From the NCBI GenBank assembly GCA_016795105.1, contig JAEUIH010000071.1, forward strand, positions 1 to 38,062: a DNA stretch of 38,062 bases, given 5' to 3'. The notes beneath the pieces are model-generated. The model was given only the letters and a program-made list of their open reading frames with translations, did no database searches and had not been told where the DNA came from. Position numbers and translations under genes: made by a program. The stretch comes from Planctomyces sp. Lineage in GTDB: Bacteria; Planctomycetota; Planctomycetia; Planctomycetales; Planctomycetaceae. This document shows positions 1 through 5,735 of this stretch, piece after piece (within the stretch, counting starts at the first letter, position 1; every line of letters begins with the position of its first letter).

Positions 1-380
1 ACAAGAACCACAGGGTCTCACTGGTTGCCTTGATGACATATTGTATAGCGCGAGCGGACGAGCGACTCCGGGTCTTCTCTCGCAGCTTGCCAAATCGCGG
101 CGAGAGATGTTGCCTTCCAGCGTGAACAAACCTTGGGCAGGATCCAACAGATACAAAATTTCGGAGCTCATGTCGTTCACCGCCGAGAGGCCACCCCCGG
201 TCGGTTCACCCTCACTACCTTTCTGAGCACGCTTCAACGAACCACTTCGACTCCGTCGCCAGGATTACGGCTTCACGCTGTCTTATAGATTCGCTGCAAC
301 CCTCGATAATGGGCCTCTGGCTAAGAGCTACCCATGCGGGAGTCACACCCGCTTGTCATCAAACCATTTCCAGTCCGCAC
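1..380 (-). ncRNA. Possible 5' part of a group II intron inserted in an attC site
   Basis: Read on the minus strand, the left arm of an attC-like site (400 down to 381) is interrupted at 380 by sequence beginning GTGCGG. GTGYG is the conserved 5' end of group II introns. The next 370 bases contain short GC-rich hairpins and no convincing protein, which suits the structured domain I of an intron. Group IIC-attC introns are known to insert into integron attC sites. The intron-encoded reverse transcriptase and domain V would lie beyond the window, so neither can be seen. The attC at 1569-1661 also has TGAACGTG at the matching place, so part of the match could be attC sequence; the alternative is simply the next, unrecognised cassette. 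Confidence 0.42.
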
Positions 381-400
381 GTTCACGGCTTTGTTAGCGG
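381..400 (-). other. Left half of an attC site (R''-L'' arm), interrupted
   Basis: On the minus strand the stop codon TAA of the 198-residue cassette gene lies inside CCGCTAAC, followed by AAAGCCGTGAAC. This matches the left arm of the complete attC at 1569-1661, where AAC AAA CGGTTGAAC has the same layout. The complementary right arm ending in GTT is not found in the remaining 380 bases, so the site is either split by an insertion or degenerate. Confidence 0.55.
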
Positions 401-990
401 GCTTGCGTGACGTCTATGGTCAGATCGACCAATGGCCACGTGTGCCGCGGGCATTGGTCGAGTCCGAGAAAACCGCCCATCTTCAGGGCCAATTCCAAGT
501 AGTCCAAAAATGACAGTTCGTGGCGTTCGTCATTTATGAGCGGATCCTCTGCCGTTGCTGGGCAGTCGACATTGTACCACATGCCGCCACTGACATCTTC
601 TTTGTGGTAGTCATCAGCCGAGACTGGAATGACATACGAAAAGTCGTAGCGTATTCGCTCTTCGCGATCATCGAGGAATTCTTGAAGCTCCGCTATGGCT
701 TTCGACGCCGGATCAACAACGAGTGGATCAGGGTACTCGCATCCGTACCAGTCGGCATGGGATCCACAAAGATCGATGCTGCCAATCTTTTTCCAGAATT
801 GGGCGAGGGCGTACGGTACGGTGCCAACCTCGCTTTCGATTCGGTGGATGCTCTCATTCACTGTCGGCTCTGGACCGGGCAACACAGCTTCTGGGCGAGC
901 GAAGTGATAGCCGTGTCGCGTCAGCTTGTCGACGAGAATGGGCAGCGCCGAGGCGATGCGGTCAATTCGTAGGTCGATTGATGCGTTCAT
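394..990 (-). CDS. Cassette-borne SUKH/SMI1-like hypothetical protein
   Basis: A 198-residue protein with no signal peptide or membrane segment. The segment around residues 48-85 (IESEVG, then VPYALAQFW, then GSIDLCG) resembles the start of SMI1/KNR4 (SUKH) domains, where a short acidic helix precedes LPxxLxxF and a glycine-rich turn. SUKH proteins are commonly immunity proteins against contact-dependent or secreted toxins; no toxin gene is next to it, so an immunity role is inference. The ATG at 990 is only 18 bases past the stop of the upstream gene, and its stop lies in an attC R'' box. The 5' cassette boundary expected from that R'' (GTTAGCGG) is missing, which suggests a deletion just upstream. 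Confidence 0.7.
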   Translation of the reverse strand: MNASIDLRIDRIASALPILVDKLTRHGYHFARPEAVLPGPEPTVNESIHRIESEVGTVPYALAQFWKKIGSIDLCGSHADWYGCEYPDPLVVDPASKAIAELQEFLDDREERIRYDFSYVIPVSADDYHKEDVSGGMWYNVDCPATAEDPLINDERHELSFLDYLELALKMGGFLGLDQCPRHTWPLVDLTIDVTQAR

Positions 991-1015
991 TGCCCGTTCA
1001 CCGCATGGTTATGCC
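991..1015 (-). other. attC remnant (R'' box only)
   Basis: On the minus strand the stop codon of the 183-residue gene sits in GGCATAAC (1015 down to 1008). This is exactly complementary to the R' box GTTATGCC (minus strand, 1576 down to 1569) at the 5' end of the same cassette. The rest of the site (L'', loop, L', R') is absent because the next gene starts at 990. It is therefore a truncated attC, which would fuse two cassettes into one unit. Confidence 0.6.
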
Positions 1016-1560
1016 ACGTCTCGCGTGTAGACAGTCAGTTCGCCTGATGTGGCGACCACAAATGATCGGCCGGTTGGCGAAAAACCAGCAGCACGATACG
1101 AGCATGGTTCATCATTGCAAAGTTTCGTGATGTGTCCAGTATCGTCGGTCAGTCCCTTGTATTCGGAGGTAAGGAAGACCACATGAATTGGCCACGGCAA
1201 TTGGACGACGTGAATTCCCCATCCGTCACGTGTAAACAAGGAAAGTCCGCCACCTTGAAGACCCGCCAATCGAAAAATGGTGTTTGCGTGTTTGCCAATT
1301 CCGGGTGCGGTCATTCCCGATTCATCATCGTTCTCAAACATCTCTTCGTAGTCGCGAGCAATTCGCTCACCGGTGAGGCAATCGAAGAGTCCACGGCCTT
1401 GGCTGGATACGACAAGTAGGTCGTCGGTACCATCGGCAAATCCAACTTCGGTGAGCCCGCCAATTCCGGAACCACCGGCAATTCGCCATGGGGGTGGTGC
1501 GTCCGCGTATGGAAGACGTTCAAGCCGCTCGCGAAGTTGTTTCTGGAATTCGTCCGACAT
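1009..1560 (-). CDS. Cassette-borne hypothetical protein, beta-propeller-like fragment
   Basis: A 183-residue soluble protein of unknown function. It contains repeated short hydrophobic strands with aromatic and glycine turns (DDLLVVSSQGRGLFD, GGGLSLFTRDG, AAGFSPTGRSFVVATSGEL); the last one resembles a WD40/propeller blade (FSPxGxxFVVAT). The length is too short for a full propeller. The ATG at 1560 lies only eight bases after the R' box of the upstream attC, with no clear Shine-Dalgarno, as is typical of cassette genes. Its TAA stop overlaps the R'' box of its own, truncated attC. Confidence 0.65.
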   Translation of the reverse strand: MSDEFQKQLRERLERLPYADAPPPWRIAGGSGIGGLTEVGFADGTDDLLVVSSQGRGLFDCLTGERIARDYEEMFENDDESGMTAPGIGKHANTIFRLAGLQGGGLSLFTRDGWGIHVVQLPWPIHVVFLTSEYKGLTDDTGHITKLCNDEPCSYRAAGFSPTGRSFVVATSGELTVYTRDVA

Positions 1561-1568
1561 GATTCAGT

Positions 1569-1661
1569 GGCATAACGCTTCGGTTATCGTGGCGGCGGCC
1601 AGAAACCGTTGATTTCAAAATTGACGTGATCCGCCGCTCACGTTCAACCGTTTGTTTTGCC
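1569..1661 (-). other. attC recombination site A
   Basis: On the minus strand the site starts with R'' GGCAAAAC and ends with R' GTTATGCC. The inner arms pair as CGGTT-(GA)ACGTG-(A)-GCGGCGG on the left with CCGCCGC-CACG-AT-AACCG on the right, leaving unpaired bases on one arm, as attC sites require for strand choice. The central part contains TGAAATCAA at the same offset (41-42 bases from the R' end) as in sites B and C. The stop codon of the upstream gene lies two bases before R''. The site separates the 228-residue and 183-residue cassettes. Confidence 0.78.
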
Positions 1662-1662
1662 T

Positions 1663-2316
1663 TTATTCAGCGAGTCCGTAGCCCGTTTCACTCACGGCCT
1701 CGCGGAGCTGATTTGTGGTTGCATCTGGAATGAGTGTTGAAAGCTGCTGGTCTGTTAACGGGTTGTTCGAGAACACAGAGGAAACAATCCCTGAGTCGAC
1801 TTCAACCTCGTAATTGTCCGCCAACCATTCTGCAAACTCTGCCGCAGTATAAATCAGGTGTGACAAAAGCTCGTGTGAACCATCGCCATACTCGTCGTTC
1901 GAGTATTCAATCGTTGCCGTTCGCCACTCATTGTCGGTCGCAAGCCGCCATATGACAAACGTTGTAGAAGCAATATCGAACGCCGGTTCGTCGAGCGAAG
2001 CTTTAAATTCTAATGGAACACCGGAAAGCAGCCCCGGCCAAAGTTCCGGTGGACTGGTGCGGTATGGCGACATTTTCGACTCATGAGCGAAGCCGATGAT
2101 AATACAGCCTGAATGAGTAAAATGAGCGAACACTTCGTCACCCGAACCATTCTTGAATGCTCCCATTTGTTCGGAGTGATCCCAATTCGGATGGAATTCG
2201 TATTGCGAAACTCCGTATTCGTTTGCAAAGACAGACTCAAGCGCCGCCATCTGCTGAAGTCGTTGTCGGAGCGATTCGATATCTGGCAATGTTGTGAGGT
2301 CGCGTGTCGAAAGCAT
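1663..2316 (-). CDS. Cassette-borne hypothetical protein
   Basis: I do not recognise this family. The ORF is open from 2349, but its first eleven codons are the right arm and R' box of attC B, so the start is placed at the ATG at 2316, giving 217 residues (MLSTRDLTT...). The protein is acidic, soluble and without a signal peptide. Residues 40-110 read like a mixed alpha/beta domain (YEFHPNWDHSEQ, DEVFAHFTHSGCIIIGFAHES) and the C-terminal 40 residues are helical (NPLTDQQLSTLIPD). A conserved-looking AHFTHSG and late EFAEWLADNY give possible search seeds. Being a one-gene cassette between two attC sites it is probably transferred DNA. Confidence 0.68.
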   Translation of the reverse strand: MLSTRDLTTLPDIESLRQRLQQMAALESVFANEYGVSQYEFHPNWDHSEQMGAFKNGSGDEVFAHFTHSGCIIIGFAHESKMSPYRTSPPELWPGLLSGVPLEFKASLDEPAFDIASTTFVIWRLATDNEWRTATIEYSNDEYGDGSHELLSHLIYTAAEFAEWLADNYEVEVDSGIVSSVFSNNPLTDQQLSTLIPDATTNQLREAVSETGYGLAE

Positions 2317-2329
2317 CTTTGTTTTGTCT

Positions 2330-2421
2330 GGCAGAACGACCCGCATCACGGGGTGGCGGGAGGTGACGTTGATTTCAGAATCCGCCGGCCACCGCCACTC
2401 CCGTGCATGCGATGGTTCGTC
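2330..2421 (-). other. attC recombination site B
   Basis: On the minus strand R'' is GACGAAC and R' is GTTCTGCC. The arms pair as CGAACC-AT-CGCAT-G-CACGGG-A-GTGGCGG against CCGCCAC-CCCGTG-ATGCG-GG-TCG, with extra unpaired bases only on the left arm. The loop carries TGAAATCAA at the same position as in sites A and C. The R'' differs at one base from the complement of the R' (GTTCGCC) at the 5' end of its cassette. The stop codon of the 171-residue gene lies 20 bases before the site. Confidence 0.8.
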
Positions 2422-2439
2422 AGCTTTTCTGTGTGTCCG

Positions 2440-2955
2440 TTACGCATCGAGTTCGCATTCAACTTCATTGGGCCAGAACGTCCCCGCAGCAAGAGCAGAC
2501 GGATCGACGAGTTCGAGCTTTTGGGTAAATGTGCTGGCGTCCTTTGTCTGCATGAAGTTGGCAAATAGACAAAGGCATTCTGCAAACTGAACCAGTGTCG
2601 AATTCATGAAAACGCGTCGCATGTGGTTGTCGTGATTGTAGTAGACGACAGCTCCACCCGCAGATTGATCGATGCAAATCATGTCACCGCAGCCATTGTG
2701 TCCGATGGCGACCGAATCAGGGAAGTCGTCAAGCGGTACGAGGACTCGGTCTGCTGACAGGCCGAATGACAGGAACGGCGCCGCATCAGCCGGTAATCCG
2801 CATTCCGCAAGCAGGCGTCGATCCGCTTCGTTCACTCTCAGAGCGGCGATGAGTTCAATTGGAAATATAACGAATTCATCCAGCGTCAAATCAATGTCGT
2901 CGGGTATTGTTGGCAGCGAAGCGATAAATCGCGATTTGAATTCAGCTGGAGTCAC
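2440..2955 (-). CDS. Cassette-borne SUKH-family protein (immunity-like)
   Basis: A 171-residue protein starting with GTG at 2955. The central motif IGHNGCGDMICIDQSAGGAVVYYNHDN (split here as IGHNGCGDMICID and the following GGAVVYYNHD, about residues 83-108) matches the SUKH signature, in which a glycine-aspartate turn leads into a strand followed by a xGxVxxxxHD strand. Such proteins typically neutralise toxins delivered by neighbouring bacteria, but SMI1/KNR4 domains also have other roles. There is no signal peptide. No toxin is nearby; as an orphan immunity-like gene in a mobile cassette it would fit protection against toxins of others. That role is inference. Confidence 0.75.
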   Translation of the reverse strand: MTPAEFKSRFIASLPTIPDDIDLTLDEFVIFPIELIAALRVNEADRRLLAECGLPADAAPFLSFGLSADRVLVPLDDFPDSVAIGHNGCGDMICIDQSAGGAVVYYNHDNHMRRVFMNSTLVQFAECLCLFANFMQTKDASTFTQKLELVDPSALAAGTFWPNEVECELDA

Positions 2956-2979
2956 GACACAGGTCTCACGACATTTGCT

Positions 2980-3071
2980 GGCGAACGACCAAAATCACCC
3001 GGTTGCCGCCAAGAGACTTTGATTTCAGGAAACGCCCGATCGGCAACTCGGGTGGATTTTATTGTTATCGC
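2980..3071 (-). other. attC recombination site C
   Basis: The clearest of the sites. On the minus strand R'' is GCGATAAC and R' is GTTCGCC. The arms pair as TAAAAT-C-CACCCG-A-GTTGCCG against CGGCAAC-CGGGTG-ATTTTG, leaving a single extra C and a single extra A on the left arm, which is the extrahelical-base pattern of functional attC sites. The loop holds TGAAATCAA. The site lies between the 99-residue and the 171-residue cassette genes. Confidence 0.83.
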
Positions 3072-3086
3072 GACTGTTCGTCTGTG

Positions 3087-3386
3087 TCACCTTCCGTTGG
3101 GGCCGGACTCGTACTCGTCGCGAGTTAAGTATAGTCGGTATTTTGATTGAACTGTCTCTGCCCACACACGCAGGGCAGCGAGCAGATCGAGGTACTCGGA
3201 TTCGGGAATCTCAAGATCATATGGCCAAATCCCAACGTAACCATCTGGGGTATCTTCGCACGGGACTTGCAGATTGAGGTTGTGCTTTGATGCGGTTAGC
3301 GAGTGACAATACATGTGAACGTTGCGCCGGAAGCCAATGCTCCATCCGTTGTGAACGACTTGCTTCTTCTTGTGCGATGACGACAT
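3087..3386 (-). CDS. Cassette-borne small hypothetical protein
   Basis: A 99-residue protein when started at the ATG at 3386 (MSSSHKKKQVV...); the open frame extends to a TTG at 3401, which is less likely. It has a basic N-terminus, then a strand-rich middle (WSIGFRRNVHMYCHS, then VPCEDTPDGYVGIWPYDLEIPESEYLDLLAALR). The pattern CEDTPDGxxGxWPYDLEIPESEY recalls small proteins of unknown function. No known fold is claimed. It is the first cassette of the array: its 5' boundary (3446) carries GTTATCGC, the exact complement of its own R'' box at 3071-3064. Confidence 0.62.
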   Translation of the reverse strand: MSSSHKKKQVVHNGWSIGFRRNVHMYCHSLTASKHNLNLQVPCEDTPDGYVGIWPYDLEIPESEYLDLLAALRVWAETVQSKYRLYLTRDEYESGPNGR

Positions 3387-3438
3387 ATGGTTGCGATACA
3401 ATTAGCGCTGTGCGAATTCTCGGTGCCGGCCTGCTGAC

Positions 3439-3446
3439 GCGATAAC
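3439..3446 (-). other. 5' boundary (R' box) of the first cassette
   Basis: GTTATCGC on the minus strand, exactly complementary to the R'' box GCGATAAC of attC C 370 bases downstream. In integrons the first bases of a linear cassette come from the R' of its own attC in the circular form, so this match marks where the cassette entered. What precedes it (3447 onwards) would be attI or a secondary insertion site. Confidence 0.6.
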
Positions 3447-3450
3447 AGGT

Positions 3451-3521
3451 ATTAGACAGAAACTAAGAATTAGGCAGAACGGCTGCGATCTGTCTAATTC
3501 GGACGGTATTCTGCCTAATAG
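3451..3521. repeat. Interleaved inverted repeats at the head of the cassette array
   Basis: Four decamer-like boxes occur in the order ATTAGACAG (3451), ATTAGGCAG (3470), CTGTCTAAT (3490) and CTGCCTAAT (3512). The first pairs with the third and the second with the fourth, or crosswise with one mismatch, so alternative hairpins or a pseudoknot are possible. A shorter direct repeat GCTGCGAT follows at 3483 and 3532. No coding sequence is seen here. Confidence 0.65.
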
Positions 3522-4160
3522 GGGTGACCGCTGCGATGTCTCTTGGGCACGTCTCTTCCGCAAAGCTTGTGGCTGAAAGCAATTGCGGAAGTTGAGCCCT
3601 CAAAGTCTGAAATGCGGCCCGGGTATTATGCAGAATGAAACACAGAATCAAAAATGGCGAGTCAGCGAATCCTCGGCCAGCGCGCGCTTCGCTCCTCTGG
3701 GTGACTCACCCATGGGATTCGTGCCCCGAATTCTACGTAGGGCAATCTCCTTCAGCGACCGCCATCCAGCAGATTCCACGTGCATTTTTTATGACAACAT
3801 AAATCGATGAGAGTTCAGTCGGATTTCTATTGACTGCAGGCAACGATGTCGTGGCGGTTGGTGACGTAGGCAAGTCGCTCTGAGACTCGCAAATTCGCCC
3901 TGCGGGATTGACGAGCGTGTGGGTGCGCGGCGCGTCTCGGAGAGACGCGGAGACGAAATCACCAGGGGCGTTTCGAGAACGAGTACCGTTTCACTGAGTA
4001 CGAGTACGAGGAAGAGTGGGGATTCCATCGCCGCGTCAGTCCTGCGATTCATCCGCGTGATCCTCGTAGTCCTCGGCGAAAACCTGTCACGCCATTTCGA
4101 CCAAAACCGCGATCAGGTGCGCGACAGCATTGCAGCGATAGAGGTTGGTCCGCCTTTGCG
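3522..4160. other. Intergenic DNA without a supported gene
   Basis: I find no ORF with protein-like composition in this stretch. It includes a short GC-rich palindrome (CGTCTCGGAGAGACG, about 3941-3957) and GAGTACGAGTACGAG simple repeats near 3980-4015. It probably belongs to the repeat-dense spacer that continues to 5735. Confidence 0.5.
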
Positions 4161-4275
4161 ATTCTGCGATTGAACCCAACGGGGTCGCACAACAAAGCCT
4201 GGGGTCGCCGTGACAACGGCGCACCCCAGGTCAGGTGGCGCAAATGTCAGCGAACCCCAACGGGGTTCCACAGGA
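4160..4275 (-). repeat. Inverted copy of the hairpin-rich repeat unit
   Basis: Reads as the reverse complement of the units further right: the AACGGGGT box, AACAAAGCCTGGGGTCGC and GGCGCACCCCAGG appear in reverse order. A second AACCCCAACGGGGTTCC palindrome follows at 4253-4272 and its mirror at 4319-4339. Confidence 0.7.
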
Positions 4276-4339
4276 CCGACGCCGTTGCGGAGTTGTCGTG
4301 CAGCTGATTCGAATCTGTGGAACCCCGTTGGGGTTCGGG

Positions 4340-4470
4340 GGGCCGCTGCTGATTTTCCTGGGGTGCGCCGCGGGGCGGCGACCCCAGGCTTTGTTGTGAA
4401 ACCCCGTCGGGGTTGAATCGCATTGCAACTCCCCCAAACGCGTCTTTCGTACTCGTACGAGTACGAGGGA
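4340..4470 (+). repeat. Hairpin-rich repeat unit, partial copy
   Basis: Contains the core TTTCCTGGGGTGCGCCGC, GGCGACCCCAGGCTTTGTTG, CCCCGTCGGGGTTGAATCGC and GCATTGCAACTCCC, ending in GTACTCGTACGAGTACGAG. Two strong palindromes occur: CCTGGGGT...ACCCCAGG and CCCCGTCGGGG. The same core recurs at 4631, 5175 and 5510. Confidence 0.75.
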
Positions 4471-4489
4471 GAACGAGGTGGGACGGTTG

Positions 4490-4765
4490 GTTGGTGAGGT
4501 TAAGTTCGCGGAATTTTGGGGTGCCCCTTCAGGCCGGGCGGCGTGGTTTGGGGCGATTCCTGGGGCGGTGCCCCGGGCGGCCTTAGTTTGCCCCTTCAGG
4601 GCGGTTGCGTGGGGAGATCTCTTGATTTGATTTTCCTGGGGTGCGCCGCTGCGCGGCGACCCCAGGCTTTGTTGTGAAACCCCGTCGGGGTTGAATCGCA
4701 TTGCAACTCCCCAAAACGCGTCTTTCGTACTGGTATTCAGCATCACGGTACTCGTACTCGTACTC
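4490..4765 (+). repeat. Hairpin-rich repeat unit, full copy 1
   Basis: Starts with GGTGAGGT and GCGGAATTTTGGGGTGCC, runs through CCTGGGGCGGTGCCCC and TTTGCCCCTTCAGGGCGG, then the shared core CCTGGGGTGCGCCGC / CCCCGTCGGGG and a GTACTCGTACTCG tail. The minus-strand frame across it is open only because the unit lacks stops in that frame. Confidence 0.8.
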
Positions 4766-4885
4766 GCTCTCTGACGGCGTTCGCTACGCACCTGCGTCTA
4801 AGCGTCTCTGCGGCAACTTCTCCGAAACGTAGAGGAGCACTTTTCTGAGTTCGGTATCAGGTACGTTGATGCGATGTGGAAGATA

Positions 4886-4975
4886 TTTAACGCAGAGGCG
4901 GGCAGGCGCAGAGAATCCCCCCCACCGTTGTCCTGTTTTCTCTGCGCCTCAGCGTCTCTGCGTTAAATTTCCCTA
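4886..4975. repeat. Inverted repeat (TTTAACGCAGAG / CTCTGCGTTAAA)
   Basis: TTTAACGCAGAGGCGGGCAG at 4887 is mirrored by CAGCGTCTCTGCGTTAAA ending at 4970, with nested CGCAGAGAA / TTCTCTGCG pairs. It can fold into one long hairpin with an inner loop. A related half copy (GCGTCTAAGCGTCTCTGCGG) lies at 4795-4815. Confidence 0.7.
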
Positions 4976-5035
4976 CGGCCCGTTCGATGAACAGCGAGAT
5001 TTCAAGTACGAGGATGAACGGAGTGTGGCGAATGG

Positions 5036-5390
5036 TTGGTGAGGTACACGTCGCGGAATTTTGGGGTGCCCCTTCAGGGCGGGCGGCGTGGTTTGGGGCG
5101 ATTCCTGGGGCGGTGCCCCAGGCTGCCTTAGTTTGCCCCTTCAGGGCGGTTGCGTGGGGAGATCTCTTGATTTGATTTTCCTGGGGTGCGCCGCTGCGCG
5201 GCGACCCCAGGCTTTGTTGTGGAACCCGGTTGGGGTTGAATCGCATTGCAACTCCCAAAAAAACAGCCTTCGTACTCGTACTCAGCAACGCGGTACTCGT
5301 ACTCGATATCCTGCAGATGGGTGAGCGCGTGTGCTGCGGGGCTCTGACGCCTGCGGCTCGCCGTTAAACTGGTTTGGCCCGTTTGATGCA
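5036..5390 (+). repeat. Hairpin-rich repeat unit, full copy 2
   Basis: Same order as copy 1, starting GGTGAGGT and with the core at 5175. Its tail (GTACTCGTACTC, CAGCAACGCGGTACTCG, then TGACGCCTGCGGCTCGCCG up to 5390) is shared with copy 3 but not with copy 1. Confidence 0.8.
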
Positions 5391-5434
5391 CAGCTCGCCT
5401 TCGAGTACGAGAGAAGGAAACGGGGTAGGACGAA

Positions 5435-5728
5435 TGGTTGACGAGGTTCAGGTCGCCGAATTTGGGGTGCCCCTTCAGGGCGGTTGCGTGGGGAGATCTC
5501 TTGATTTGATTTTCCTGGGGTGCGCCGCTGTGCGGCGACCCCATGCTTTGTTATGGAACCCCGTTGGGGTTGAATCGTATTGCAACTCCAGAAAACGCAG
5601 CCGTCGTACTCCTACTCAGCAACGCGGTACTCGTACTCGATATCCTGCAGATGGGTGAGTGCGTGTGCTGCGGGGCTCTGACGCCTGCGGCTTGCCGTTA
5701 AACTGGTTTGGCCCGTTCGATGAATAAT
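5435..5728 (+). repeat. Hairpin-rich repeat unit, copy 3 (internal deletion)
   Basis: Begins GACGAGGTTCAGGTCGCCG; the GGGCGGCGTGG...GCCTTAG part present in copies 1 and 2 is missing, then the core (5510) and tail follow closely. The core of copy 3 lies 335 bases after that of copy 2. The copy ends just before the stop codon of the giant gene at 5736. Confidence 0.8.
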
Positions 5729-5735
5729 GAGCGTG

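Noticed and set aside
41-226. A 61-residue plus-strand ORF in the left end
   Set aside because: It lies on the opposite strand to the probable intron and its composition is not protein-like.
520-972. A 150-residue plus-strand ORF opposite the first cassette gene
   Set aside because: It is antisense to a frame with SUKH-like motifs and has no family features, so it is a shadow.
1663-2349. Start of the 228-residue cassette gene at 2349
   Set aside because: Codons 1-7 are the right arm and R' box of the attC, so a start at 2316 is preferred.
4231-5544. Three minus-strand ORFs of 133 to 186 residues rich in Pro, Gly and Ala
   Set aside because: They are translations of the repeat units; the same peptide (GAPQENQIKRSPHATALKG) recurs in all three and has no protein-like character.
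3447-5735. An integron integrase gene upstream of the array
   Set aside because: No ORF here has tyrosine recombinase motifs; the stretch is made of repeats.
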